Source: GCA-002701455 sp964342575
Lineage (GTDB): Bacteria > Pseudomonadota > Alphaproteobacteria > Thalassobaculales > Thalassobaculaceae
DNA length: 64,000 nt
NCBI GenBank assembly: GCA_964342575.1
Contig: CAYFGZ010000002.1
Span: forward strand, 1-64,000
Reading direction: 5' to 3'
The first letter of the stretch is position 1, and every line of letters begins with the position of its first letter. Below are positions 49,909 to 58,985 of this stretch, piece after piece. Below the pieces are notes generated by a model. It searched no databases. It was not told where the DNA came from and worked only from the letters and a program-made list of their open reading frames with translations. A program made the position numbers and the translations under genes.

Positions 49909-51237
49909 CTATAGTTTTAGAGTTTTTCTAGGAAAAATAAACCAAATAAAAGCCGTAACTTGAATTAATAGAGTTATTCCGAAACCCCAAAAATAGCCCT
50001 GACGGTCGTAAAACCCATCTGCATTCATTGGAAATAAGTTTATGATTTCCCCAATTAAGTACTGTATTAGAAAGACACCACCAAAAACCATCACATTTAT
50101 GGCAGTGATGACGCGTCCAGACAGATCGGTTGGAAAAAATCTTGTTAAATGGGCATACACTACCATAGCCGAGTTCGCTAGCAGTCCAAAACCCAACCAG
50201 GGCCAAATGGATGCGGGGACAAGCTCCAACGTAATGACACCCTGAAAAGCCATAAATAATACCATGGTCGTGGCAAAGAATGATAATAATGAGAAATTAT
50301 ATCGTTCCAGCCAATTAGCCAGTGCCCCGGTTAGCAATGATCCGCCTGACAAAGCGATAGCTAGTATCAATAAGTATTCGGCGACAGGACCTCTTTCAAG
50401 GCCAGCAACGTCCTTAAACCACGGACCAGCCCAGAGTCCTTGAATTGCCATATTTGCTGCAAGACTTGCAGTTATAAGGGGAGCACAACGCCAGAACTCA
50501 GAACTCCTGTATATCAATCCAAGCTCTAGAATTTGTTGCTTAAGATTAGGCATAGAGCTTGCTCTTTGCTTCTCTGGTACCACAATAAATATTTTGACGG
50601 CTACAAAGGCGGTGGCGCCGGCCAGGAATAAAAAGATAGTGCGCCAGTCGACAAAATGTAGGGCGCCTTCTAACGGAGCTGTGGCAGCTACGGCACCCAA
50701 CCCACCTATTGCTAGAAAACCTCCATTAATTAATGGCCAATGGCGATCACTAAACCATATGGTTCCAGCCTTCACGGCGGCCATAAGACATCCTGCTACT
50801 CCAAGTCCGATTAGACCTCGGCCAATCGCTAATGTGGACGTGCTTGAGCCAATAGAAAAAAGAACTGCTCCGCCGGCGGCAAACAATAGTAGAACGCTTT
50901 GAACACGCCGGGGTCCATATCTGTCTAGCAGGATTCCTAGAGGCAATTGAAAAAGAGAAAAGGTCAAAAAATACATAGCAGTGAGGAATCCTAAATCGCC
51001 TGCGTCCAGTCCAACTTCGCTAGTTAACTGTGGCGCTATTATTGCGTTGGTGCAGCGAAACAAGTAGGACAAGAAATACCCTAAGGCGAAGGGAAGTAGG
51101 ACAACCAACATGAGCTTGGTCGTTCCTCGGATTTGGGAGTTGTTTGGTATCTTTGACAGGTTTTTGGCTTTGTCCTGTCTGAGTTTGCTCGCGAGCGAGT
51201 GATTAATGAAAATATTTGCAAACACAGATTTATTCAC
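49909..51237 (-). CDS. MFS transporter (12-TM)
   Basis: 442 residues with about 12 membrane helices. Motif A is LGILLDRYGPRRVQS, and the preceding helix contains GYFLSYLFRCTNAIIAP, typical of the organic-anion/nitrate-type MFS group. A hydrophilic 40-residue N-terminal stretch is longer than usual; a start at the internal Met near residue 43 would cut into the first helix, so the long form is kept with some doubt. The ribosome site is weak. Substrate not predictable. Confidence 0.83.
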   Translation of the reverse strand: MNKSVFANIFINHSLASKLRQDKAKNLSKIPNNSQIRGTTKLMLVVLLPFALGYFLSYLFRCTNAIIAPQLTSEVGLDAGDLGFLTAMYFLTFSLFQLPLGILLDRYGPRRVQSVLLLFAAGGAVLFSIGSSTSTLAIGRGLIGLGVAGCLMAAVKAGTIWFSDRHWPLINGGFLAIGGLGAVAATAPLEGALHFVDWRTIFLFLAGATAFVAVKIFIVVPEKQRASSMPNLKQQILELGLIYRSSEFWRCAPLITASLAANMAIQGLWAGPWFKDVAGLERGPVAEYLLILAIALSGGSLLTGALANWLERYNFSLLSFFATTMVLFMAFQGVITLELVPASIWPWLGFGLLANSAMVVYAHLTRFFPTDLSGRVITAINVMVFGGVFLIQYLIGEIINLFPMNADGFYDRQGYFWGFGITLLIQVTAFIWFIFPRKTLKL

Positions 51238-51488
51238 TTTGATTACTTGGCAATGTCTGCTGTATTATGACGAAATCCTGGGCAAAGGTCGACAATGCAT
51301 AATGCTTTTAATCGTTAAATTTTATTCGCGATTATCGACTTGAATAGGGTGCAAACCTTCTAACCACCAGTTGAATGAAGCTTTTTTTGATCTAGAAATA
51401 CTTCACTTAGCGGGAATCCACTGATACAAACCTTTTCTTGAATATTTTAAACTGGTGCTGAAACAACTTAATTCGGTCGGAGAAAAAA

Positions 51489-52880
51489 ATGGCTAGCGTA
51501 TGGCAACCCGATTCCTGGCGATCTAAGACAGCTCTTCAAATGCCAGAATACCCAGATTTGGAGCATTTAGCGAGTATAGAGTCTCAGATAGCAGGTTTCC
51601 CACCTTTAGTTTTTGTGGGAGAAGCTCAGCAGCTTAAAAAGGCCTTGGGACGGGTATCGGATGGCGATGCTTTTTTGTTGCAGGGTGGAGATTGTGCCGA
51701 GAGCTTCGCTGAATTTTCAGCTGATAACATACGGGATACTTTTCGCGTCCTGTTACAAATGGCGGTGGTATTGACCTTTGGGGGGGGGATGCCCGTTGTT
51801 AAGGTGGGCAGGTTGGCGGGTCAGTTTGCCAAACCCCGTTCCAGCCCCGTAGAGAAACAAGGTGCCATAGAATTGCCAAGCTACCGAGGTGATATAGTTA
51901 ATTCAATAGAATTTGATGAGCAAAGACGAAGCCCAGACCCCGATCGTCTTTTAAAAGCCTATAATCAATCAGCATCAACGTTAAATCTTCTTAGAGCGTT
52001 CGCGCAAGGGGGCTTTGCGAACTTAGAAGAAATCCATCGGTGGACATTGGGTTTTGTATCTAATTCTCCCCAGGGCGAGAGGTATGCGGAGCTATCGCAG
52101 CGACTGGACGAGGCCCTCTGTTTTATGAGGGCTTGCGGGTTGACAGCCGAAACAGCTCAACAGCTGAGAGAAACAGAATTTTATACTTCCCATGAATCTC
52201 TTTTACTAGGTTATGAACAGGCCATGACCCGTGAGGATACCATAACGGATGACAAGGGGTGGTACAGCACTTCAGCTCATATGATATGGATTGGAGACCG
52301 AACGCGTCAATTAGATGGGGCGCATGTCGAATATATGAGAGGTATAAACAATCCGATAGGACTTAAATGTGGGCCAAGCCTCGAGCCTGATGATTTGTTG
52401 CGCCTGGTAGATAGATTGAACCCGTCTGATGAAGCTGGGAGGTTAACTTTGATTTGCCGAATGGGCTCTGACAGCGTAGAGGAAAAGTTGCCCCCGTTAA
52501 TAAGGGCGGTGCAGAAAGAGGGGAAAAAGGTTGTTTGGTCTTGTGATCCAATGCACGGGAACACAGTTACCTCTTCCAATGGATACAAGACACGCCCATT
52601 TGATAAAATTTTGATGGAGGTCAGAAAGTTTTTTCAGATCCATTCTGGTGAAAGTACCTATGCAGGCGGTGTCCATTTTGAAATGACTGGGCAGGATGTT
52701 ACGGAATGTCTTGGGGGGGCACAGGCTATAAATGAGGTGTCGCTGGGTGACCGCTATCATACACACTGTGATCCAAGATTGAATGCATCTCAATCGTTGG
52801 AACTTGCTTTCCTGATTGCAGACATGCTCAAAGAGAATCGCTCGAAATTCGATGTATCCAAAATGGCAGCGGTTTCTTAG
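51489..52880 (+). CDS. Class II 3-deoxy-D-arabino-heptulosonate 7-phosphate synthase
   Basis: 463 residues, first committed enzyme of aromatic amino acid synthesis: phosphoenolpyruvate plus erythrose 4-phosphate to DAHP. Metal ligands of class II enzymes are visible: Cys in LQGGDCAESF, His in DPMHGNT, Glu in GVHFEMTGQ and Asp in HCDPRLNA. Also WYSTSAHMIWIGDRTRQLDG and NPIGLKCGPS. GGAG lies 6 bases before the ATG. Class II (plant-type) enzymes are usual in alphaproteobacteria and actinobacteria. It begins a plus-strand run; a link to the following genes is not obvious. Confidence 0.95.
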   Translation: MASVWQPDSWRSKTALQMPEYPDLEHLASIESQIAGFPPLVFVGEAQQLKKALGRVSDGDAFLLQGGDCAESFAEFSADNIRDTFRVLLQMAVVLTFGGGMPVVKVGRLAGQFAKPRSSPVEKQGAIELPSYRGDIVNSIEFDEQRRSPDPDRLLKAYNQSASTLNLLRAFAQGGFANLEEIHRWTLGFVSNSPQGERYAELSQRLDEALCFMRACGLTAETAQQLRETEFYTSHESLLLGYEQAMTREDTITDDKGWYSTSAHMIWIGDRTRQLDGAHVEYMRGINNPIGLKCGPSLEPDDLLRLVDRLNPSDEAGRLTLICRMGSDSVEEKLPPLIRAVQKEGKKVVWSCDPMHGNTVTSSNGYKTRPFDKILMEVRKFFQIHSGESTYAGGVHFEMTGQDVTECLGGAQAINEVSLGDRYHTHCDPRLNASQSLELAFLIADMLKENRSKFDVSKMAAVS

Positions 52881-52956
52881 TAGTAATGGCAGATAACCAA
52901 CGGCGTCTTGACAAATCTAACCTGCTAGTTGAGTGATAACAAAGGTAGACATCGGA

Positions 52957-54132
52957 ATGCATAAAGGTCGAAGGACAGGGGCAGAAGACCGCAGGCGTTT
53001 AGCTCAGGTCTCTACGCATCCGGATAACCGCTCAATTCCCCGGTTTGCTGACAAGTATTTTCTGCGTACAAAGGACGTTGTAGAGAAATTTGGTGATACT
53101 ACCGTTACATACGCTGTATTTATGCGCCGACCGGTTACTAGCGCACCCCACCTTGCCATAACCTGGTTGGAAGGAGTTGCTAAGCAACGAAAGACAAAAA
53201 TAGAGATTGATCTTCGTTATAAAGAGGGCGCTTGGGTAGGGGCAGGAGAGCCAATAGTATATATCAAAGGATCGCTTTTTCATCTTGTCGACTTGGAAAC
53301 CCAGTTTTTGCAAAAGCTGGGGTCGTCATGTGTTGCCGCATATAACGCCTACGTCATGTGCGTGGAACTACCCAAAACGGCTTTTCTAGCTATGGATGCT
53401 AGACACTGCGCTGGAACAGAAATGGCTGAGTTGATGGCATATGGGGCTAGTGTTGGCTCTCGAAAAGCTCAAAACAAAGTGGGGGCTATTGGTTTTATAG
53501 GCAACGCAACAGATGATACGGCACATTTTTTTGGCCAAGAAATAGGATTTGGTACAATGCCGCATGCGCTAATTGGTTATGCGGGATCAACGGCCCGGGC
53601 AGCAGAGATGTTTCACGAGGCCCATCCGAGCGCAAATCTTACAGTATTGGTCGATTATTTTGGTACAGAGATTTCGGATTCGATTGCCGTTTGCGAAAGA
53701 TTTCCAGATCTGGCTTCAAAAGGAGAGATATCTTTAAGGTTGGATACTCATGGTGGTCGCTATGTAGAGGGGCTAGATATGGCTAATTCATATGCCGTCC
53801 TGGAAAGAAATGCAACCAGAGCCATTCGTGGTTATAGGTCGGAAACAGAACTTCGACATCTTATAGGAACAGGGGTTTCTGCTGCAGCAATCTGGCATCT
53901 ACGGGAAAAGCTGAATACAGCTGGGTTTCCAAATGCAAAAATAGTTGGCTCCAGTGGTTTTTCGCCAGAAAAATGCCGAATTATGGCGCTTGCAGAAGCT
54001 CCAGTTGATGTTATAGGTACCGGATCTTACCTACCCGCCAACTGGAGTGAAACCTATGCAACAGCCGACATTATAGATTATAATGGCCTAGCAAGAGTTA
54101 AGGTTGGAAGAGAATTTCTTCTTCGAAAATAG
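52957..54132 (+). CDS. pncB: Nicotinate phosphoribosyltransferase
   Basis: 391 residues (a GTG at 52933 would add eight). The fold and motifs match NAPRTases: early FADKYFLRTKDVVEKFGD, the ligand loop IVYIKGSLFHLVDLETQFLQ, MDARHCAGTEMAELMAYGAS, ALIGYAGSTARAAEMF, RLDTHGGRYVEG and the late VDVIGTGSYLPANW phosphate-binding region. It makes nicotinate mononucleotide for NAD salvage. The glutamine amidotransferase gene follows after 5 bases, so the two are co-transcribed. Confidence 0.88.
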   Translation: MHKGRRTGAEDRRRLAQVSTHPDNRSIPRFADKYFLRTKDVVEKFGDTTVTYAVFMRRPVTSAPHLAITWLEGVAKQRKTKIEIDLRYKEGAWVGAGEPIVYIKGSLFHLVDLETQFLQKLGSSCVAAYNAYVMCVELPKTAFLAMDARHCAGTEMAELMAYGASVGSRKAQNKVGAIGFIGNATDDTAHFFGQEIGFGTMPHALIGYAGSTARAAEMFHEAHPSANLTVLVDYFGTEISDSIAVCERFPDLASKGEISLRLDTHGGRYVEGLDMANSYAVLERNATRAIRGYRSETELRHLIGTGVSAAAIWHLREKLNTAGFPNAKIVGSSGFSPEKCRIMALAEAPVDVIGTGSYLPANWSETYATADIIDYNGLARVKVGREFLLRK

Positions 54133-54137
54133 AGAAA

Positions 54138-54857
54138 ATGACAGATACTGTTCTTTTAGTAGTACACCAAAAAAAATCTGTTCCAGGTCATATAGGTAGC
54201 CTTTTTTCCGAGCGAGGATATTTGTTTGATCGCAGATGTCCTTGCGAAGGGGATCCGTTGCCTGAGGAACCCGAAGCTTACGCTGCTATAGTTTTTTTTG
54301 GCGGACCGATGAGTGCAAACGACTGTTCGATGCCTGGTATAAAGGCCGAATTGGAATTTATTCCAAAGATTCTTAAAGCGAAAATACCATTTTTTGGTCT
54401 TTGTCTCGGAGGACAGATGCTTGCTCGGGTACTGGGTGCGCAAGTTGCACCTCATAAAGATGGTCATATCGAGTCGGGATATACGCGGATTTACCCCACG
54501 GAATTGGGGAAAGACTGGTTCTCAAACTCTAATATTTTTTATCAATGGCATAAAGAAGGTTTTGAAATGCCACGAACGGCTAATCTTTTGGCTACCGGCG
54601 ATATTTTTCCGAATCAAGCTTTCGTATATGGTGAAAATGCCATTGCTACTCAATTTCATCCTGAAATAACTCGTGAAATGATCGATAGGTGGACTATGCA
54701 TGGCGCTCATCGATTGAATCGGACAGGAGCTCAACCAAGGCAAGCGCACGTAAAAGGGTGGGAAATATTTAACGAAAGTATAGAGATGTGGAGTAGATCC
54801 ATACTAGATCGTTTTGGATTACATGGCAGCAAAACATTGGCTGACGTTGCAGACTAA
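54138..54857 (+). CDS. Class I glutamine amidotransferase (GMP-synthase-like domain protein)
   Basis: 239-residue stand-alone GATase domain. The Cys-His-Glu triad is visible: nucleophile in FFGLCLGGQMLA, His-x-Glu in ATQFHPEITRE, with an oxyanion strand AIVFFGGPMSAND. It hydrolyses glutamine to supply ammonia, or glutamyl amides in general; no synthase partner domain is fused. It lies 5 bases after the nicotinate phosphoribosyltransferase gene, so a role tied to pyridine-nucleotide metabolism is possible but unproven. Confidence 0.85.
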   Translation: MTDTVLLVVHQKKSVPGHIGSLFSERGYLFDRRCPCEGDPLPEEPEAYAAIVFFGGPMSANDCSMPGIKAELEFIPKILKAKIPFFGLCLGGQMLARVLGAQVAPHKDGHIESGYTRIYPTELGKDWFSNSNIFYQWHKEGFEMPRTANLLATGDIFPNQAFVYGENAIATQFHPEITREMIDRWTMHGAHRLNRTGAQPRQAHVKGWEIFNESIEMWSRSILDRFGLHGSKTLADVAD

Positions 54858-54902
54858 ATATAGCAATCTAATAGATAAAACGATTCTTGATGTTATTTAG
54901 AG

Positions 54903-54932
54903 GGATTAAAATCATGCAATGATAGGTAATCC
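54903..54932. promoter_or_regulatory. Two-tier inverted repeat upstream of the TMADH-like gene
   Basis: Outer arms GGATTA/TAATCC and inner arms ATCAT/ATGAT around a GCA centre, separated by AA and AGG. All 11 arm pairs are exact. It sits in the 130-base gap before the flavoprotein gene at 54988 and lacks a following T-run, so it looks like an operator or leader hairpin. Confidence 0.4.
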
Positions 54933-54987
54933 AAAATGAGATCTTGGCAAGAAGCCCCGTTAACTGCATTTTTTAACCTGAGATTAA

Positions 54988-56931
54988 ATGGTGTCCAGAT
55001 ATAAAAATTTATTTTCAAAAATAGTGGTTGGTGAAAGAGAATTAAGAAATAGGATCTGTCTTTGTGCCACCGTCACAAACTTCGCAAGTCGCAATACCAT
55101 CACAGAGCCGTGGAGGAATTTCCTTATAGAACGGGCAAGAGGTGGCGCCGCTATGGTGGTAACTGAGGTGATCGCAGTTGATCCGGAAGCAATTGCCCAG
55201 TCCTCCACTGTTACAGGATATGACGATACTAATGTTGATGGATTTCGATTGATAGCTAAGGAGGTCAACGGGGAGGGGGCCGCTATCGTGGGCCAATTAT
55301 GGCACCCGGGAAGGCAACAACTTTGGCACCCTACTAAGTCGCCAATCGGTGTCTCAAATCTACCAGACCCATATAGCGGCACCGTCCCACATGTTATGGA
55401 TACAGAAGAGATTTATCGTGTGGCAGAATCTTATATACTGACGGCTAAACGCCTTTCTGATTGTGGCTTCGATGGTGTGGAACTTCATGGAGCACACGGT
55501 TATTTGATAATGCAGTTTCTATCTCCTGCCTCGAACACGAGGGGAGACGCGTTTGGAGGCAATCTGGACGGCCGGACACTTTTCGTGAGGACCATAGCAG
55601 AGGGTATCCGTAGCGTTTGCCGCAAGGGGTTTATAATTGGACTTAAAATGCCAGCTGATGAAGGGGTCCTGGGAGGCATTGATCCTGAGGAAGCAGCTCT
55701 AATGACAGCTAAACTAGCTCAAACTGGTGATTTCGATTATTTCGCTTATGGTCAGGGAAATTTTAGCCTCAGTTTAGAAAATCATGTTCCGGACCTCTAC
55801 TTTGATAAAGGAGCTTTTATAGACCTACATAAAAAGATGCGCGTTGTTTCAGGCGGCATTCCGGTAATGGCGTTGGGTAGGATTGGCTCGCCGGAACTAG
55901 CAGAGCGCGTTGTCGGTAATGGTTATGGCGATCTTGTTGGCATGTCTCGAGCACTTATTGCAGACCCTGCTTGGCCGGAAAAGGCTCTGTCCGGGAATGA
56001 AAAAGAGATTAGGCCGAGTGTTTTTGATAACTTTGCTTGGGGTGAAGTTCACTTGGGGAAACCTCTAGCTGAGCACCATAATGCTCATATTGGGAAAAAA
56101 GGTGAGGCTTTCAATATGCCAAGTGTCGCGGCTTCCGCGAAAAGGGTTTTGATAGTGGGCAGCGGACCAGCAGGTTTAGAGGCAGCTTGGGTCTCCGCTG
56201 CCAGGGGGCACGGCGTTACATTATTTAGTGCGTCACCCAAGCTAGGCGGTGGTTTGTTGATCGAATCAATGCTCCCCGGACGCGAGGAAATGGGCAGTAT
56301 CATAGAATATCAGGTGTACATGGGGGAAAAATATGGTGTTGAATATGTTCTAAATCATAGAGCATCCGCTGATGATATAACGAAGTTTGGTGCTGACGAG
56401 ATCTTTTTAGCTACGGGCTCTATTCAGCGGATGCCACCGGTATTGAGGGACAATTTAAAAGTTTTATCTGCCAGAGAATTTACGGTTCAGTCGGATAAGT
56501 ATTCCGGTGACTTGGCTGTTCTAATTGACGAAGATTTTGGAGCTGCTACGTATGGAGTAGCGGACCTTTTGGCGGCGAGATTTAAGAAAGTAATTTTGAT
56601 TACTTCACGACCGGGAATCACTGGCGGTGTTAATCATTGCAGCTCTATTGGAATTTACCGGCGCCTATATGGGGCAAATATTGATATTAGAATTGCTCAA
56701 CAAGTAATCAGTTTTTCTAATGGCATATTGGCAACAAAAAATCCATTTAGCGGAGCAGTAAGTCATATCGGTTCTATCGACTTTGTAGTTTACTCAACCC
56801 CAAGGGTATCGATTGATACATTAGCCCAAGAATTGCGAGAGACAGAGTTTTATAGAATAGGAGACTGCCGTTCCCCTAGAAATCTTTTGGCTGCTATTCA
56901 GAGCGGTTATGCTCTTGCCGAAGTACTCTAG
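54988..56931 (+). CDS. NADH:flavin oxidoreductase / TMADH-like flavoprotein lacking the iron-sulfur cysteines
   Basis: 647 residues: an N-terminal Old Yellow Enzyme barrel binding FMN (GQLWHPGRQQ; ELHGAHGYLIMQFLSPASN; MALGRIGSPE; GMSRALIADP) and a C-terminal dinucleotide-binding half (RVLIVGSGPAGLEAAW; FFDVVYSTP-like end GDCRSPRNLLAAIQSGYALA). 2,4-dienoyl-CoA reductase, trimethylamine dehydrogenase and related enzymes carry a CxxCxxxC...C [4Fe-4S] motif between the halves. Here that segment (EIRPSVFDNFAWGEVHLGK) has no cysteine at all. Electron transfer between FMN and FAD sites must differ, or the enzyme has changed function. It may oxidise an N-methylated or unsaturated substrate. Confidence 0.88.
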   Translation: MVSRYKNLFSKIVVGERELRNRICLCATVTNFASRNTITEPWRNFLIERARGGAAMVVTEVIAVDPEAIAQSSTVTGYDDTNVDGFRLIAKEVNGEGAAIVGQLWHPGRQQLWHPTKSPIGVSNLPDPYSGTVPHVMDTEEIYRVAESYILTAKRLSDCGFDGVELHGAHGYLIMQFLSPASNTRGDAFGGNLDGRTLFVRTIAEGIRSVCRKGFIIGLKMPADEGVLGGIDPEEAALMTAKLAQTGDFDYFAYGQGNFSLSLENHVPDLYFDKGAFIDLHKKMRVVSGGIPVMALGRIGSPELAERVVGNGYGDLVGMSRALIADPAWPEKALSGNEKEIRPSVFDNFAWGEVHLGKPLAEHHNAHIGKKGEAFNMPSVAASAKRVLIVGSGPAGLEAAWVSAARGHGVTLFSASPKLGGGLLIESMLPGREEMGSIIEYQVYMGEKYGVEYVLNHRASADDITKFGADEIFLATGSIQRMPPVLRDNLKVLSAREFTVQSDKYSGDLAVLIDEDFGAATYGVADLLAARFKKVILITSRPGITGGVNHCSSIGIYRRLYGANIDIRIAQQVISFSNGILATKNPFSGAVSHIGSIDFVVYSTPRVSIDTLAQELRETEFYRIGDCRSPRNLLAAIQSGYALAEVL

Positions 56932-56977
56932 ATTTTATTTTTGATATTTTATTGGTATTGGAGCGCCTAGATTACAT

Positions 56978-58453
56978 ATGAGTAAAAAGACTGGGTTGGA
57001 AATATTAGAAGCACGAGTGTCGCACGATTTATCCATAATCGGTTATCCAATCAATGAATGGGTGCCCGCGAAATTCGATTCTGACGGCCAACGGGTGTTG
57101 GATGTCTTGATAGTTGGTGGAGGTCAAGGTGGGCTTGCAATCGCTTTTCAGCTGCTGCGGGAAAGGGTGAGCAATATTCTTATCGTGGACTCGGCGAACG
57201 CTGGAAATGAGGGGCCATGGCTAAACTATGCACGGATGCCGATACTCCGTTCTCCGAAAGAGGTAAATGGTCCGGATCTAAATATCCCAAGTCTTGCATT
57301 TCAGTCCTGGTATGAAGCCCAGTATGGTCGGGTTTCCTGGAGTGAGCTAAATAAAATACCCACCAAGTTATGGGCGGAATATTTGCAATGGTACCGAAAG
57401 ATATTAAATATTCAGGTCGAAAATAATTCTTTGCTAGAGTCATTCGGACCCTCGAACGGATTTCAACAAGCCATGGTAAAATGTCTTAATAGTGGTTGCA
57501 CAAGACGGATACTAACCCGAAAAATTGTCTTAGCTACAGGAATAGAAACTCCCGGAAAATGGTGGGCTCCACCGGTATCAAATGATATTCCCAAAGATTA
57601 CTGGTTTCACGCGAGCGAATTAATAGATTTTAGTGCTCTCAGAAAGAAGAGAATTGCCATTTTAGGGGCAGGGGCGTCGGCAATGGATAATGCTGTAGCA
57701 GCTCTTGAGGCTAATGCTGCGGAGGTTACAGTATACAGTAGGCGCCAGGAACTTCAGAGGGTTCAGCCATTTAAATGGTTATCGTTCCCAGGGTTTCTCA
57801 GACATTTTTGTGAGTTGGATGACGAGTGGCGGTGGCAATTCATGAGCCATTTATTGACATTGCGTGAGGCATTCCCCAGAGAAACATGGGAACGTGCAAA
57901 TAGTTATAATCAATTCCGTCTGCAGACAGGTGCTCAGTGGAATAAGTTAACCGCTAAAAATGGACAAGTTTTTATCAAAACTCCAAAAGGAATATTCGAA
58001 GCGGATTTTCTAATTTTTGGTACTGGTTTCTCGATCGATTTATTTGAAAGAGATGAACTTAAGCAGCATGCCCCGCTGATAGCTCTATGGTCCGATCGGC
58101 ATAAGATCGCGGAAGACAAGGTAAATGCCACTCTGCTTTCCTATCCATATTTGGGAGGGGGCTTTCAATTTCTCGAGAAAGAGGTGGGTTGTGCTCCATG
58201 GTTAAAAGACATTCACCTTTTCACATTTGGCGCGACGATGAGTTTTGGCCCAAGTGGATCTTCAATCAATGCCATGAAATTTGCTGTCCCACGTCTCGTA
58301 AATGCGATTACGCGAGATTTGTTTTTGGAGGATGTACATAGCCATTTTGAATCAATGAGAGCTTACGACCTTCCAGAATTTTTGCTTCCAGGAGAAGATA
58401 GAGAGTTAGCTCCAGCGTCCACAGATTTCTACGGGAAAAGAGTTGGATCATAA
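56978..58453 (+). CDS. FAD/NAD(P)-binding oxidoreductase (flavin monooxygenase-like)
   Basis: 491 residues. FAD motif VLIVGGGQGGLAIAFQLL near residue 46, a segment with the PWLNYARMPILRSPKEVNGP substrate region, and an NADPH-type Rossmann motif AILGAGASAMDNAVAALE near residue 230. Later FGTGFSIDLF resembles the ATGY/ATGF motif of class B flavin monooxygenases. The family is related to lysine/ornithine N-hydroxylases and FMOs; no BVMO fingerprint is seen. It follows the TMADH-like gene by 46 bases, so the two probably act in one pathway. Substrate unknown. Confidence 0.8.
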   Translation: MSKKTGLEILEARVSHDLSIIGYPINEWVPAKFDSDGQRVLDVLIVGGGQGGLAIAFQLLRERVSNILIVDSANAGNEGPWLNYARMPILRSPKEVNGPDLNIPSLAFQSWYEAQYGRVSWSELNKIPTKLWAEYLQWYRKILNIQVENNSLLESFGPSNGFQQAMVKCLNSGCTRRILTRKIVLATGIETPGKWWAPPVSNDIPKDYWFHASELIDFSALRKKRIAILGAGASAMDNAVAALEANAAEVTVYSRRQELQRVQPFKWLSFPGFLRHFCELDDEWRWQFMSHLLTLREAFPRETWERANSYNQFRLQTGAQWNKLTAKNGQVFIKTPKGIFEADFLIFGTGFSIDLFERDELKQHAPLIALWSDRHKIAEDKVNATLLSYPYLGGGFQFLEKEVGCAPWLKDIHLFTFGATMSFGPSGSSINAMKFAVPRLVNAITRDLFLEDVHSHFESMRAYDLPEFLLPGEDRELAPASTDFYGKRVGS

Positions 58454-58499
58454 AATAGTTGCGTTAAAATAATCTGTTCCCTAACCTACTATTTAAGGA

Positions 58500-58515
58500 C
58501 CATTGTTTTCAATGG
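58500..58515. repeat. Perfect 6-base inverted repeat with 4-base loop
   Basis: CCATTG-TTTT-CAATGG, in the 100-base gap between the flavoprotein and DUF427 genes. No T-run follows. It may be a weak processing hairpin or protein site. Confidence 0.3.
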
Positions 58516-58553
58516 ATAGCGTAGAATAGATTTGTCTTTCTTTTGGATAATGG

Positions 58554-58937
58554 ATGGCGACTAAGAATTTGGCACCTGGGTTTTTAAAAAATCCCCAGAA
58601 TTTAATGGTATTTCATGGCCCATCCACGGGACTTGAGATTGTCGTTGATCAAAAAGTGATTGCACGCACCAAAAGTCCAATTATTTTGGAAGAGGGTGGG
58701 TATCCATTAATCTATTATATCCCTCGAAAAGATGTTCGTATGTATTTACTTAAGAAAACAAATCAAACTACTTACTGTCCATTCAAGGGCACCGCTACCT
58801 ATTGGATGCTTAAGAAGAGCGACTCATTGTCTACTGATATTGCTTGGTCGTGCGAAACAACATATCTCGAGGCAAAGAGTATAGAAACTTGCCTATCTTT
58901 TCATATTCTCAACACCATCGAGCGGAACTTTTTTTGA
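58554..58937 (+). CDS. DUF427 domain protein
   Basis: 127 residues. The DUF427 pattern is clear: VVDQKVIARTKSPIILEEGG, YPLIYYIPRKDVRM, and TYCPFKGTATYWMLK, where the Cys and the Gly-rich turn are conserved in the family. Function is not established; the proteins are small, cytosolic and widespread. No strong ribosome site precedes the ATG. It is followed by an MBL hydrolase gene after 48 bases. Confidence 0.82.
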   Translation: MATKNLAPGFLKNPQNLMVFHGPSTGLEIVVDQKVIARTKSPIILEEGGYPLIYYIPRKDVRMYLLKKTNQTTYCPFKGTATYWMLKKSDSLSTDIAWSCETTYLEAKSIETCLSFHILNTIERNFF

Positions 58938-58985
58938 GCTGCCTTGGGCTGCAAGTAAGATTACTGATAACTAAGGAGGATAACA

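Noticed and set aside
51365..51460. Eight-base inverted repeat (CACCAGTT / AACTGGTG) upstream of the DAHP synthase gene, considered as an attenuator
   Set aside because: No leader peptide with aromatic codons and no competing stem or T-run seen; spacing near 80 bases suggests chance.
51489..54857. Phenazine-type biosynthetic cluster (class II DAHP synthase plus amidotransferase)
   Set aside because: No PhzE, PhzD, PhzF or PhzB homologue; class II DAHP synthase is also the usual housekeeping enzyme in likely hosts.
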